A stretch of DNA of 64,000 nt from Flaccisagitta enflata. Taxonomy: Eukaryota > Chaetognatha > Sagittoidea > Aphragmophora. The position numbers and the translations under genes are program-made. The first letter of the stretch is position 1; each line of letters opens with the position of its first letter. The DNA lies in NCBI GenBank assembly GCA_965153355.1, contig OZ231127.1, positions 39,308,001 through 39,372,000 of the forward strand. Direction: 5' to 3'. Positions 1 to 10,540 of the stretch are shown one piece after another. Under the pieces are notes generated by a model, which saw only the letters and a program-made list of their open reading frames with translations, ran no database searches and was not told the origin of the DNA.

Positions 1-248
1 CGGAAAGTTTCATCCAACATCTCTTCTCCTTCTTCTTTCTCATTTTGCTTTTCAGTAACTTCTGTTTTCGAATGAGAAGTCTCGGGGCTGATGACAGACG
101 TTGACAATGACGTTTTTGTCGTCGACGTCGTCGTCGTCGACGTCGTCGTCGCTCTCTTCATATCTGACGTAGAGTCCGCGATAATGCATTGAGAGATGCG
201 TTTTCTAATCCCTAAACACGCCGTCGATAGCGTAAGGGTATCAGATGG

Positions 249-338
<90 letters not shown>

Positions 339-727
339 TTGTTGTAAGTTTGGGTAGTTTTCAAGAAAATCATCGTTGATATTGGCGTTGTTTAAGTTGT
401 TATCCTCAACATTGTCCTCGTGACCAATGTTGTATATATCCGGCTTGTTTTCACTGGTCAGTTCATCCTTGCGCATTCCCATCGACCTTGTATTTCTGCT
501 CACTTCTTTTGCGCCCTTGATTCGAGACAGAGCCAATAACGTCGAGGGTATAGACGAAATCGAGATCGGAGCCCGAGCCGAATCTACTGAGGTGGAAGCG
601 GTCAAAGCCTGTTCTTGCGGCGAGGCTTTTGTTTGTGTTGATGGGGCGGTCGGATGACGCAATACGAACAGCGCCGGGGACGACGACGACGTCGAGGAAG
701 ATGAGAATCTCTCAAATTTCGACGGAC
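1..727 (-). CDS. Partial exon, Ser/Thr- and Gln-rich protein of unknown identity
   Basis: The minus strand stays open from about 755 (an in-frame TGA lies just upstream) to the left edge, where the frame runs off the window. A plausible 3' splice acceptor precedes it: a TTTTTT-containing pyrimidine stretch followed by CAG at about 728-730, so the exon probably starts near 727. The translation begins with a Ser/Thr/Pro-rich stretch, followed by an acidic Asn/Asp-rich segment (DNVEDNNLNNANINDD), 29 consecutive Gln codons (CAA), then Lys-Gln-Gln on the N-terminal side of the run. It continues with a Thr/Ser-rich stretch and a Lys/Glu-rich end. All of it looks intrinsically disordered. No domain is recognised and no function is assigned. 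Codon-level continuity through and beyond the Gln run makes chance unlikely. The exact 5' boundary is inferred. Confidence 0.6.
249..335 (-). repeat. CAA trinucleotide run coding 29 Gln
   Basis: A pure TTG run on the plus strand reads as CAA codons in the partial minus-strand exon. One AAA (Lys) codon and two more CAA codons flank it. Confidence 0.85.
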
Positions 728-936
728 CTGTTCGAGCAAAAAATTGAGATCAGGACCGGATCGGATACCCAGTAACCGAGTCAAAAACGGGAGGGCGATA
801 AAAAAGGTCACTAGGCTGGGGGAATGGGGCAAAAAACGCTTAAAAAGTAGAAAAGTGGTCAATAGACGGACGGACCGACAGAGCGGGATACAGACTGACG
901 CGGCAGTCGACGAAACCGGAAAGATGAAAAGAAAAG

Positions 937-1035
937 AACAAGTGACGTAGGGTCACAATATCGTTGCGGACGGGTGAGCAGGGGCGTCCAACCCCCAACC
1001 ACACCCCAAACCCCCTCACAAACACAAACATACCA
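937..1035 (-). mobile_element. HHE fragment (distal half)
   Basis: Reverse-oriented distal end: AACAAGTGAC..GGGTCAC hairpin, then GTTGCGGACGGG and the CCCCCAACC-type spacer. It stops before a head and abuts the complete copy at 1059 in opposite orientation. Confidence 0.65.
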
Positions 1036-1058
1036 TGCGATTCAATAAAAAAGGCGTA

Positions 1059-1249
1059 TTTTTAGTTGCGGACACATAGAGGCTTTGTCCGTCCGTCGGT
1101 CGGTTGGTCTGTGGACACAAGTCGAAAAGTGCGAAAATGAGCATTTTAGATGCATTTTGTGTATGTGAGTAGGGGACTAGAGTGTGGATGGGGGTTGGAT
1201 GCCCCTGCCCACCCGTCCGCAACGATATTGTGACCCCGCGTCACTTGTT
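1059..1249 (+). mobile_element. HHE, GTTGCGGAC subfamily, nearly complete
   Basis: Starts TTTTTAGTTGCGGAC, lacks the second arm of the head hairpin, and continues with AGAGGCTTTGTCC, the GTCC/GGTC tract, AAGTGCGAAAATGAGC, and GGGGTTGGATGCCCCTGCCC. It ends with GTCCGCAAC, the GTGAC-CCCGC-GTCAC hairpin and TTGTT. Confidence 0.8.
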
Positions 1250-1429
1250 GAATAACCATTTTACCTATTTTCTTGTTGATTTCAGGTAAAATGTTTTCCA
1301 TCATTGAAAAGCCCAGCTTTTAAATTTTCAGGATCAAAAAGAAAAAGTTCTTAATCATGCATAGTAAGAAAAGTGAAAAATCGTTTTCACAATTCTATAA
1401 GAGAAAAAGAGTTAAAAAAAAAATTAATG

Positions 1430-1720
1430 TTTCACTTTGATAAGCTGTAACTTTCGAACTGTTTGAGATACAGTCTTGGGATTGGAAAATTTGAAAATTT
1501 GAAAATCTTTAAAACTACCCTTTCTGATAAGCGCTATGAAAATTGTTTTAAACGAATTTATTAAATATAAAAGTCACAAACCATTTTTCCAATGACTTTG
1601 TCATATGCTCAAAATAGTAGTTGACTTTGACAGGCTGTAACTTCTAAATGGTTTAAGATACAGACCTGGGATTGGTCTCGATTGAAAGAAAATTCGAAAA
1701 TCTTCAAAATTATTTCAACA
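1430..1720. repeat. Imperfect direct repeat pair, about 190 bp apart
   Basis: The segment CACTTTGATAAGCTGTAACTT..GAGATACAGTCTTGGGATTGG near 1434 recurs diverged near 1626 (GACTTTGACAGGCTGTAACTT..). No coding potential is seen in the surrounding 1250-1795 stretch. Confidence 0.5.
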
Positions 1721-1794
1721 GAAAAAAATATAAACAATTTCTTTTGTCTATTTCATCAATTAATGGAGAGGTGCGTCTTTTTTTTTTTTATTCG

Positions 1795-1907
1795 CGTGGT
1801 ACACAAAAAGTATCTGAAACATTCGTTTTTCCACTGAACGACTCGATCATTACCGACGGACCAACGGACGGACAGAGATTCCTACAGAGTAGCGTGTCCG
1901 CAACCTC
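1795..1907 (-). mobile_element. HHE head fragment
   Basis: Reverse head half: GACTCGATCATTACCGACGG, GGAC tract, then GTGTCCGCAAC. The distal half is missing. It lies directly before the next reverse copy. Confidence 0.6.
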
Positions 1908-1912
1908 AAAGA

Positions 1913-2117
1913 AACAAGTGACGCGGGGTCACAATATCGTTGCGGACGGGTAGGAAGGGGCATCCAGTCCAGATCCACACCCCAACTCCATACACAAACA
2001 TACACAAAAAGCATCCAAAACGCTTGTTTTTCCAGTTTTTGACTCACGGATGGACCGACGGACCGACAGACGGACAGACAAAGACTCTTAAAGAGTTGCG
2101 TGTCCGCAGCTTAAAAA
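1913..2117 (-). mobile_element. HHE, GTTGCGGAC subfamily
   Basis: Reverse copy: AACAAGTGACGCGGGGTCAC at the left, GTTGCGGACGGG, the spacer with ACACAAACATACAC, GGACCGAC tract, and AGAGTTGCGTGTCCGCAGCTTAAAAA at the right. Both ends are present. Confidence 0.8.
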
Positions 2118-2763
2118 CTGATATGCCGATAAGCAACGTAATGATGGAGACTTTACCAAAGGTTTATACGAGACAAGCGACATTGCTAAAAGACTTCCAC
2201 ATTAAAGAAAATCAATATTACGTTATTAAAAAATCTATTCCAACTGTGAATAGAAAACTGATTGTGTCCGTGTGTGTTTCTGTGTGACTGTGACTTTTTG
2301 TCAGACAGCCAGACTCAAACCCATAACATATAACAACAGAGGGGCAGACAGATAGACAAAAAAAACAGTAAGAGAGCAGACAAAAAGACAGACAAACCGT
2401 AAAAGAGAGTAAGAGACACAAACGCGACAGCATCAGAATCAGTGCGGTCCATATTAACTTATATTTTTAAATGATGATAAAAAGGCATGAAATGGGAGCA
2501 CGCATTTGTGAATTCGGTGCTTACCAAGGACAGTTTTGGCCAACGGGAAGGATGTCCTCAAAGGGGACAACCTTGCGACGAATTGCCATCGCATCTGCGA
2601 CTGGAGAGTTTTCTGCAAAAAAGACAAAGAAGACTCAATTGTCGGTCGCTTTGTATCATTGTAATCAAAGTTGGAAAAGTAATCAATTCGCTCTTCAAAG
2701 CAATCAATAAACAATAAACAAGAAGAATAAGAATGAACACAATAATCAACACATATCCTTTTT
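2118..2763. other. No gene recognised
   Basis: Ordinary mixed sequence with a short AGACAGACA-rich patch near 2340-2400. No domain, RNA gene or known repeat is recognised. It ends in the TCCTTTTT target run of the next element. Confidence 0.5.
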
Positions 2764-3320
2764 GGGCAGTGGCCCCAAAGGGCCGATGTCCTGTAGAACA
2801 CAGGGGGGAATTTCCAGACGTCCGTCCATTCATTTGTCTGTTCTTCCGTCCCCCCCTGTTAGCCATCAAGGCCTCAATTTTGCCCTCCCAGCCCTCAATT
2901 TAGCCCTCCAGGCCTCAAATCAGCCTTCCAGACCCCAAATCAGCCTTTCAGGCTTCAAATCTGCCCTCCCCCACAGCTTTAAATCCGACCTCCAAACCTC
3001 AAATCTGACCTCCAGACCTTCACTTAGCCCTCTAAGAATCAAATCAGCCCTTAATGGCTCAAATTTGCCCTCCAAATCTCAAATCTGCTCTCCACGCCTT
3101 AATTCTGCCCTCCAGCCTTCAAATATGCCTTCTTTGGCTTAAATCAGTCATCTAAGGCCTGAAATATGCCCCCTCAGAACGTCTGGAAATTTCCCCTGTT
3201 ATGTGTTCTACAGGACATCGGCCTTTTGGGGCCGCTGCCCTGCTCTGACTCCACTTTTTCACTGGACCAGTCCCAGTAAGGTATCGGGTACCGCTGACCA
3301 TGTGCGATCCTTGGATAGCT
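2764..3320 (+). mobile_element. GTA element with 20-21-bp array
   Basis: The left inverted repeat (GGGCAGTGGCCCCAAAGGGC, then GATGTCCTGTAGAACACA and TTTCCAGACG) is matched by its inverse ending at 3240. About 300 bp of CAAATCAGCCCTCCAGGCCT-like units of 20-21 bp lie between. The tail carries GGGTACCGCTGACCAT. Both arms carry the AAA loop variant not seen in most other copies. The tail end near 3320 is uncertain. Confidence 0.75.
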
Positions 3321-3731
3321 AATTTTATAAAACTTTAAAACTTTTATCGAGTTATTAACCTATTGGCTATTACGTATGAAATATCTAGAGAATAACTGCA
3401 TCGACTCTATGATAGATTTCCCAATGCGGAAACCCGTTAAAAGCAGAGAGAGAGAGAGAGAGAGAGAGGAGATTACATCCATCATAACTCGCCACCATGG
3501 CCTGGATTTGCCTTGTCAGCATTTGGCTGGGTATCTGGGCTCGTGGGAGAATGTCACAATGCAACAGTTTTGCCCGAAATGGATGCGAAAACGTGGCCGA
3601 CCAAACATATATGCAGATGCGACATATGATAGCACGTTTCTTTATTTAACAATTAGGCATTCAAATTGTGGAGAGGCGAGAGGTGGCGCCTCTCTGCATG
3701 TACATGTGCATGTGCAAGCGAGAACACACCA

Positions 3732-3734
<3 letters not shown>

Positions 3735-3779
<45 letters not shown>

Positions 3780-3780
3780 A

Positions 3781-3844
<64 letters not shown>

Positions 3845-3858
3845 AATACACACACACG
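3735..3858. repeat. (CA)n microsatellite
   Basis: CA dinucleotides with a few AA and CAA interruptions. Coding-like readings across it are simple His/Thr or Cys/Val artefacts. Confidence 0.95.
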
Positions 3859-3898
3859 AATTCCACACTTTTAAGATTCGGGGTTCGGAAATTCAAAC

Positions 3899-3990
3899 AG
3901 ATGGGTGGACGGAGGGAAGGACGTATGGACGGATGCATGGACGGATCCATGGACAGACGGGCTAATGGACGGACGGACAGACAAAACTTC
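3899..3990. repeat. GGAC/GGAT tetranucleotide tract, HHE remnant
   Basis: Degenerate GGACGGAC-type tract typical of the reverse HHE head, without recognisable hairpin ends. Confidence 0.45.
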
Positions 3991-4640
3991 TGGTTTAGTC
4001 ATTGCCAGTTAATGAAAATGAGATGTGCTGTGAAATTTGAAGTCGACATTTGGAAAGATTCGAAGGAAAAAGGATTTTTTTTTTCATTTTATTTATTTTT
4101 GGAAAAAACATCTGTAACTTTCGTTTGAGGTACAAATTCGTATCAATTTTTTTCGTTAAATTACTTGTAATTGGAAAAAAGTCGAATTACGTAATTCGAC
4201 TTTTTGAAACGTAGGGGAGAAATCGGGTTTTCCATTTTCGATTTGGGGCACTTTAGGAAGTTGAGCCATTTCCTGACTGGGATGATATATTTTTTGATAT
4301 TCATAGCTAAGAAAGAGCTTATTTTTCTCTTTCAAATGGCGCCAACCAGAAGTCTCTACGATCATTAGTTTTGGCGCTATGAATTTTGTAATCTTTTTTT
4401 ATTTTTTCGCATTTTTGCGAAAATCGAGATTTTTCATTGATCCTATTTTTTGGCCTCTATGTAACACTACAGAAGAGTCAGGATGTTACAAAAATTGACC
4501 CTGAGTTTTATGACGCTAGCTTTTGCATTTTATTCTGCTTGAGAGAGAGAAAGAAAGAAAGAAAAGAAAGAAAATAGAAAAAGAAAGAGAAAGACAGAGA
4601 GAGACTCACACTCCCGCCCACACACACATACACACATACA
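3991..4640. other. No gene recognised
   Basis: AT-rich sequence with a local inverted repeat around GTCGAATTACGTAATTCGAC (4182-4201), followed by a GA-rich stretch (4541-4605). No gene is seen. Confidence 0.5.
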
Positions 4641-4645
4641 TAGAA

Positions 4646-5104
4646 CAGGTCGCCCAAGGGCTATATGTGGTCAGCGATACCCGTTGCCCTGCTTTGAGTG
4701 ATTGTGAATTGGAGTGAAGGGTAGCAGGGCAGCGGCCCCGAAGGGGACGATGTCCTGTAGAACACAGGGGGAATTTTGTTCGTCCTGCCTGAAGAAGTGG
4801 ATGAGATGCTGACTGAAGGCCTTCGAGAGCCTTAACTGAGGTCTAAGAAGGCTGATGTAAGGCCTGAGAATGTCAATTGGAAGCTTGAGAAAGCTGGCCC
4901 TGAGAATTTGGATTTGAGGCCCGAGAAGCCTAATTAGAGGCCTGAGAGGCCAAGTTTGAAGCCTGAGAGGCTGGATTTGAGACCTGAGGACCAGATTTGA
5001 GGTCCCAGTGCCCAATTTGAGGCCTGAGGGCCCGATAGGGGACGAACAAGCAGGCAGCAGACGGACAAATGACGAGGAGTCCTGTGTTCCACAGGACATT
5101 ATCC
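4646..5104 (-). mobile_element. GTA element, reverse, right arm truncated
   Basis: Begins with the inverse tail (GGTCGCCCAAGGG.., ATACCCGTTGCCC) and continues with GGGCAGCGGCCCCGAAGGGG, GATGTCCTGTAGAACACA and a degenerate array of GAGGCCTGAGAGGC-like units. The second inverted repeat stops at ACAGGACATTATCC and runs into a GA microsatellite, so the last 20 or so bases are missing. Confidence 0.75.
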
Positions 5105-5113
5105 TCAAGCTAA

Positions 5114-5300
5114 AAAAAAGAGAGGAGGGGGAGAGGGAGAGAGGAGGAGGAGAGAGAGGGAGAGAGAGGAGAGAGAGAGAGGAGAGAGAGAGGTGAGGAG
5201 AGGAGAGTGAGAGAGGGAGAGGGAGTGAGAGGGAGAGAGAGGGAGTGAGAGAAGGAGTGAGAGAGGAGTGAGAGAGAGAGAGAGAGAAAAAGAGAGAGAG
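5114..5300. repeat. (GA)n-rich microsatellite
   Basis: GA/GGA repeats with interruptions, directly at the truncated end of the preceding GTA element. Confidence 0.9.
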
Positions 5301-5707
5301 ACACACACGCAAGCACACACGCACACACTAAAAGACAAAGGAAGACCAAAAAAGAGACGCAGAGAGACAGATTGAATGACAAAAACAGGCAGGCAGTCAA
5401 CCAGACATCATGAGATGCACACAGAAGAAGATGCAGTGAAAAAAAAGACTCCCGTTTACGACTTTTTTCCGGTCGGCGAGAGCCGCCTTTATTGGTAACA
5501 TATATAAAAACTAGAAGAAGCCAAATTTCGGTAAAAAAGATGTTGAATTTTGACCCCCCATGAAAGGCAAGCGTTTCACAAGCTTGCTTGCTGTCATATG
5601 CCATTTTTCATCTCTATTTCGTGCAGATGCTCCGTGGAGAATAATCATGCCCTAAGAGTTTTTCACCCGCTATTCAGGCAAATTTACCGAGGGAATGATG
5701 AGAATGA

Positions 5708-5790
5708 ACAAGTAACGTGGTGTTACAATATCATAGCGAACAGGTGGGCGGGGGTTTAACCCACACGCACATGCACGCGCAAGCAGTCAC
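5708..5790 (-). mobile_element. HHE distal fragment with compensated hairpin
   Basis: AACAAGTAACGTGGTGTTAC: the usual GTGAC/GTCAC stem is GTAAC/GTTAC here, a paired change. ATATCATAGCGAACAGGTGGGC follows, which is the degenerate distal inverted repeat. A head-like AAGTCGCTTGCTATGCGACT lies at about 5829. Confidence 0.55.
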
Positions 5791-5947
5791 AACCGCGGCT
5801 TCTTACATGCGGGTTTTCACACCTTTTAAGTCGCTTGCTATGCGACTCTACGAGTGTTTTTCACGATATATGGTGACGATTATCGTCCGAAAAGGAAAAC
5901 AACGCAGACAAATTAATACGACATCTTTTCTTTTTTTTCTTGTTGTC

Positions 5948-6125
5948 TTTTTAGTTGCGGACACGCAACTCTATAAGAGGCTTTGTCCGTCGGTCGGTCG
6001 GTCCGTCGGTCGGTCGGTCCGTCGGTCGGTCCGTCATGGTGATCGAGTTAAAAAGTGTGAAAACGCACATTTCCGCCCCTGCCCACCCGTCCGCAACTGG
6101 TATTGGCCGTGTATCCGGCCTTGTT
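5948..6125 (+). mobile_element. HHE, compact complete copy
   Basis: 178 bp: TTTTTAG, hairpin GTTGCG-GACA-CGCAAC, TCTATAAGAGGCTTTGTCC, GTCGGTCG tract, GATCGAGTTAAAAAGTG, CCCCTGCCCACCC, GTCCGCAAC, hairpin GGCCG-TGTAT-CCGGCC, TTGTT. This is a good reference copy of the family. Confidence 0.9.
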
Positions 6126-6172
6126 CTGTCCTGTTTTTCGTTCGTTTGTTTGTTCGTTCGTTCGTTCGTTTG

Positions 6173-6484
6173 CAGGGGTGTATATTATTGAGTACTTTTA
6201 ATTCCCCCCCCTGACTTTGATTTTCTTCCCCGCAACATGTCGCGTCGCATTTTTAAATCTATGATTTTCTTCCCCATATAGCAATAAAACAATGTAGTTA
6301 AGGTTTGAATAGTGTTAAATTGTGTTTTACTAATTGTACTTTATGATTTGGAACTGTCAAAAGTTATATTTTCCCCAAATTTACTTTTTTTCTTTTTTTT
6401 CCCCTTTGATTCCCTTCCCCATCTCCAGACCCTTTGATTTTCTCCCCCCACGGGGGGGGGGGGAAACAATGATATACAGGCCTG
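6173..6484. mobile_element. hAT-like MITE with 8-bp target duplication
   Basis: Terminal inverted repeats CAGGGGTGTATATTATTG and CAGGCCTGTATATCATTG (three mismatches), flanked on both sides by TTCGTTTG (6165-6172 and 6485-6492). It is 312 bp with no coding capacity, and the interior is poly-C/G-containing. An 8-bp duplication and a CAGGNNTG end fit the hAT superfamily. The left flank is itself TTCG/TTTG-rich, which slightly weakens the duplication evidence. Confidence 0.75.
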
Positions 6485-6492
6485 TTCGTTTG

Positions 6493-6880
6493 TTCTCCTA
6501 ATTCCTTACCGCCATTCTGTCATTTGTTCACTCAATCATTCATTCATTGATTCATTGATTCATTCTGTCTTCCAATCTTTCAATTTTTCATTTTCTCTAT
6601 TTTTTTTTCCATTTTATCTATTCCATTTATTTTATTTGTTTCCATTTATTTCATTTGTTTCCATTTATTTTATTTGTTTTATTTTCTTTGCGTGTCTTTT
6701 TTTTCATCCTTTTCTCTTCATCGTTGCTTTGTTTCCTTCTCATTTGTTATACTGATCTATTCTCTCTATTTCGCATTGTTCGTTTATCTCATCTGTGCTG
6801 CAACTGTCAATTTCAGCGCCTTCATTGTTTGGAGATGACAGCTAATAAGAGAAAAGAAACAAGCTCAACAGAGCAACAGA
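6493..6880. other. T-rich low-complexity sequence
   Basis: TTCATTGA repeats and TTTTATTTGTTTCCATTTAT repeats (6530-6740). No gene is seen. Confidence 0.55.
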
Positions 6881-6884
6881 CGCG

Positions 6885-7000
6885 TACTACGGACCGTGTT
6901 ACCTATATAAGAGGCATTGTCTGTTGGTTGGTTGGTTGGTTGGTTGGTCGGTCGGTTGGTCGGTCACGCTCGAGTTGAAAATCTCGAAAAGAAGCAAAAA
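6885..7000 (+). mobile_element. HHE head fragment
   Basis: CTATATAAGAGGCATTGTC followed by a GTTGGTTG/GGTC tract. No distal end follows before the next head at about 7036. Confidence 0.5.
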
Positions 7001-7035
7001 TCAATGGAAATGATTCAGAAATATGCCAGGACGAT

Positions 7036-7520
7036 TTTCAGATGCGCCATAGCACCCCTTTAAGAGGCTCTGTCCGTCCGTCCATCCATCGGTCACGATT
7101 GGATGAAAAATCGCTAAAAATGTTTGAAATCAATCAATTCATTTCGTTCATCATTGATGATACTCGTCGCGTCATTTCATTCACTAAAAAAATCAGCTAC
7201 GGATAGGTCTGATAGAGCCGGGGATAGGTCGGATAGGTCTGGTGATAGGTCGCATCGGTCCGGGGATAGGTCTGCTAGAGCTGGGAATAGGTCTGATAGA
7301 GCTCGGGATAGGTCTGATAGAGCTCGGGATAGGTCTGATAGAGCTCGGGATATGTCTGGTAGAGCTCGGGATAGGCCTGATAGAGCTGGGGGTAGCTCTG
7401 ATAGAGCTAGGGATAGGTTTGATAAAGCTAGGGATAGGTCTGATGGTGCTAGGGATAGCTATAGGTCAAAGAATTATTAACGCCCGGCGCACCGTCTTGG
7501 CCCGTGTATCCGGCCTTGTT
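7036..7520 (+). mobile_element. HHE, GGTGCGCC subfamily, with 21-bp array
   Basis: Head GATGCGCCATAGCACCCCT and a short GTCC tract, followed by spacer. An array of about twelve 21-bp units (GGGATAGGTCTGATAGAGCTC) runs 7202-7462. The distal end has GGCGCACC, CCCGTGTATCCGGCCTTGTT. The copy at 53564 has the same plan with about three units, so the array is an internally expanding cassette. Confidence 0.8.
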
Positions 7521-7583
7521 ACGTAATGCTTTACTTACTTCAATAGCATATTTACTACCGACGATCAACGGACCGACATACCT

Positions 7584-7894
7584 TTTTAAGTGCGTCCTCG
7601 CACTTCTATAAGAGGTCAAGTCCGTCGGTTGGTCGGTCGGTCGGTCGGTTGGTTGGTCGGTCACGCAAACGTTTGAAATTCGCAAAACGGCTAATTCTGA
7701 CGTATTTCTTCATTCCTATCATTTTTCATGCCTTACCACATTAATTTTCATTCAATCGTTCATTCATTCATTCATTCATTCATTCATTCATTCATTCATT
7801 CATTCATTCATTCATTCATTCATTCATCGAAATCGTTCATTCACAAATTCTTAATCAAGCGAGGCGCACTTATTGGCCTTAACTTGGCCTTGTT
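7584..7894 (+). mobile_element. HHE, AAGTGCG subfamily, with (ATTC)n
   Basis: Head hairpin AAGTGCG-TCCT-CGCACTT, CTATAAGAGGTCAAGTCC and GGTC tract, then (ATTC)n from about 7751 to 7827. The distal inverted repeat is GGCGCACTT, followed by GGCCTTAACTTGGCCTTGTT. The distal arm matches this subfamily's own head. Confidence 0.85.
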
Positions 7895-8143
7895 TATTAA
7901 GTTGCGTGCACGGGACTTAAAAAGAAATGTGATTTCTAAAAGAACGAACGGCGGAGTGAAGAGTCCAATTACTCCAAGAAGATCATATCTAGGACAGGAG
8001 GAACTACTTGTACATCACTACACGGACATGGACGAGTGAATTATCATGATTCGTAAAGTCACAAGCAAACGCATTTGCACTGTTTTCCCAGTAGAGCAGT
8101 ACATGATCTATGAAACATGGATTTTTTAGACATTTTTTCATCT

Positions 8144-8980
8144 TTCAGTCGCGTACTACGCGACTCTACACCCCGCTATGTCGGTCGGTCGGTTGGTCGG
8201 TCGTTCGGTTGGTTGGTCGGTTGGTCCCCTTTTGGGCAGCGGCCCCGAAGGGGCCGATGACCTATGCTTTCACATATGCAGAAATTTCTCCTTCTTCTCC
8301 TCCATCTTCTTCGTCCCCCCCCCTTGGAGACCATATTCCAGCATCGAGGCCCAACTCCTTGCCTCGAGGCCTAAATCCCAGCCTCGAGGCTCAGATCCCA
8401 GCCTTGAGGCTCAAATCCCAGGTTTGAGGCTCAAATCCCAGGCTCAAGGCTCAAATCCCAGGCTCTAGGCTCAAGTCCCAGGCTATAGGCTCAAATCCCA
8501 GCCTCGAGGCTCAAATCCCAGCCTCGAGGCTCATATCCCAGCCTTAAGGCTCAAATCCCTGGCTCTAGGCTCAAATCCCAGCCTGGAGGCTCAAATCCCA
8601 GCCTCGAGGCTCAAATCCCAGCCTCGAGGCTTAAATCCCAGCATTAAAGCTCAAATCCCAGCCATGAAGCTCAAATCCCAGCCTCCAGGCTCAAATCCAA
8701 GCCTCCAGGCTCAAATCCCAGCCTCCAGGCTTAAATAAAATCAGCATAGGTCATCGGCCCCTTCGGGGCCGCTGCCCCACTAACCACCTCATACCCACAT
8801 ACACTCTTATAGGGGCAACGGGTACCGCTGACCATCTAACGCTTTTGCGACTATTTACTTTTTCGGCGTTTTTGAGCTTTTTGAGCATACGGCTCCTGCC
8901 CAGATGCCCTAGTGACCTACTCCATAATTGCTCCTGCCCACCCGCACGCGACTAGGGCAGCCGTGTATCCGGCCTTGATT
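8144..8980 (+). mobile_element. HHE, GTCGCG subfamily, host of a GTA element
   Basis: Head AGTCGCGTACTACGCGACT, CTACACCCCGCTATG, GGTC tract and GGTCCCCTTTT, then the GTA element. After it the HHE resumes with TTTTTCGGCGTTTTTGAGC, GCTCCTGCCC, CACCCGCACGCGACT and GCCGTGTATCCGGCCTTG. The copies at 62626 and 20572 keep the interrupted junction intact. Confidence 0.85.
8234..8853 (+). mobile_element. GTA element nested in HHE
   Basis: GGGCAGCGGCCCCGAAGGGG, CCGATGACC(T)ATGC, then about 20 units of GAGGCTCAAATCCCAGCCTC (20 bp, 8340-8745). The inverse CATAGGTCATCGG..GCTGCCC follows to 8777. The tail is CCACATACACT, AGGGGCAACGGGTACC, GCTGACCATCTAACGC, TTTTGCGACTA. The GGCCCC-GAA-GGGGCC end can fold on its own. 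Confidence 0.85.
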
Positions 8981-9126
8981 TTAGTGCGTTGGCGGAAGAT
9001 GACGAGAGATTTTTTTCTGTGGCGCCAACCTAAGGATTTTTTCGCCTCCAAAGTCTGCTTTTGGAAACCCAATGAGAGAGAAACAAGAGAGGAGGATAAT
9101 ATGAAGCAATAGATGGGCATGAAAGG

Positions 9127-9127
<1 letters not shown>

Positions 9128-9190
<63 letters not shown>
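9128..9190. repeat. (GA)n microsatellite
   Basis: Pure GA run of about 60 bp. Confidence 0.95.
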
Positions 9191-9192
<2 letters not shown>

Positions 9193-9459
9193 CATTTTTG
9201 ACTAACTGACGGGCTGATGGATGGATGAACAATACCTCCTAAGAGAGATGCGTGAACCCATGTAAAAATGAGAGGCAAAAAATCAACTTTGAACCGACTG
9301 ACTAATCGACTGACGATCGGCCGACGAGCATAGAGATAATTCTAGTTTTTGAAGGATGGAATCAGTCAGATTGCTGTCGACAGGTGTGACAGAAGTATCA
9401 ACAATCGATGCCGCTGGATGATCACCATCACCAATCGTGATATCAGCTGTTTTGATTAT

Positions 9460-9640
9460 CATGGCCGGATACACGACCGCAAATTATCGTCGTTACCCGA
9501 GTCGCGTACGGGTGGGCAGGGGCAGTGATGAAATAAGGCATTCAAACATTGGGACGCAAGCACTGATGCAAAAACCGCCCATGTATACAAGAAAAATCAG
9601 TGTTACCATTTTACCAACCGACGTACAGTACGATGGGAGC
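9460..9640 (-). mobile_element. Diverged HHE fragment
   Basis: GGCCGGATACACGACC, GAGTCGCGTACGGGTGGGCAG, ending in ACCAACCGACG. This is a reverse GTCGCG-type copy without a clear head. Confidence 0.5.
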
Positions 9641-9806
9641 AATAAGAGCAGTAGAAAGAGGGCCCTCTATATTCTCACTGTTTACAGGAAGAACCTAAAG
9701 CTTTGGTTCTTCCAAAAGCTGATTGTCCATAGTATTGAGTGAACACAAAATTCCAAACATAGTGATTCATAATAAAAGCGCCAATTGATTTCTTCCTATT
9801 GCATGT

Positions 9807-9900
9807 GACGCGATAGCTCTGTTGATAGAGTGATGAACTTAGGAAAGTTAATTTCTTCCTCGCCAGAGTCACAGGTTCAAAACCTGGGTGGTGCTGCCCT
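9807..9900 (+). ncRNA. tRNA-like sequence (SINE head or tRNA pseudogene)
   Basis: TAGCTCTGTTGATAGAGT resembles an A box/D arm (GCTC pairs with GAGT), and CAGGTTCAAAACCTG resembles a T arm/B box. TTTTTTT follows within about ten bases of GGTGCTGCCC. The acceptor ends do not pair and the anticodon arm is abnormal, so a working tRNA is unlikely. A degenerate tRNA-derived retroposon head is the better reading. Confidence 0.35.
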
Positions 9901-10540
9901 TTTTTTCTTTTTGGTCAACAGTTAGAGCTAGAGGAATAAAACTATATTCACTCAAAGCTCTGGCTCATCAGCTTTCAGAAAAACCATAATTGAAGCTACT
10001 TCATTAGAATAGTGAAGCAGGAAATGACCCTCCATCTGAGATTCTCATTGCTCCTATGGTACTGTAGCAGGTTGTTGAATCGCTTGCTCGCGATTTTAAA
10101 TTGAAACCGTCAGGTCTCGAGACTTACATGATGGGTTACTATATTCACTTATTCATGTTGTTCATGATTTTAAGTGCAAAACGAAACCGAATTCAACATG
10201 TTAAATCGTCTATCCTCATCATCTTCTCGTAGACTTTGGATCATCTTCTCCTCATCCTCTTCGCTTTCCTTCTCCTTTTCCTCCTCCATACCTTGGCAAC
10301 GGGTTTCAACAACTTTTTTGGTCGATTTTCGTTCCACATCAATGAAACACACATCGAGAGCTGAGTGGAAGCGAGGCCAGGGCGCGAAGAAGCTTTGAGC
10401 TCCGGGTGGCGATGGCCCCCACACAATTCTTCTTTTCATGGCCTCCGGAAAGTTAACACCTGTTGATACCTTTGTACTTTAGCCGATAAGGTGGGTATAA
10501 TGGTTTTCTCATTCATCCAACTCTCTCACTATTTCCACCC
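9901..10540. other. No gene recognised
   Basis: Mixed sequence with a TCC/TTC-rich patch (10205-10290). No domain or RNA is recognised. Confidence 0.5.

Noticed and set aside
6165-6172. Doubt that TTCGTTTG is a true target duplication
   Set aside because: The left flank is TTCG/TTTG-rich, but the right flank carries the same 8-mer exactly at the TIR border and the TIRs are independently matched, so the call was kept with reduced confidence.
8340-8745. CRISPR-like array of 20-bp repeats
   Set aside because: There are no unique spacers; units are contiguous and diverged, and the window is animal nuclear DNA.
9807-9900. Functional tRNA gene
   Set aside because: A- and B-box-like segments are present, but the acceptor stem does not pair and the anticodon arm has a four-base loop.
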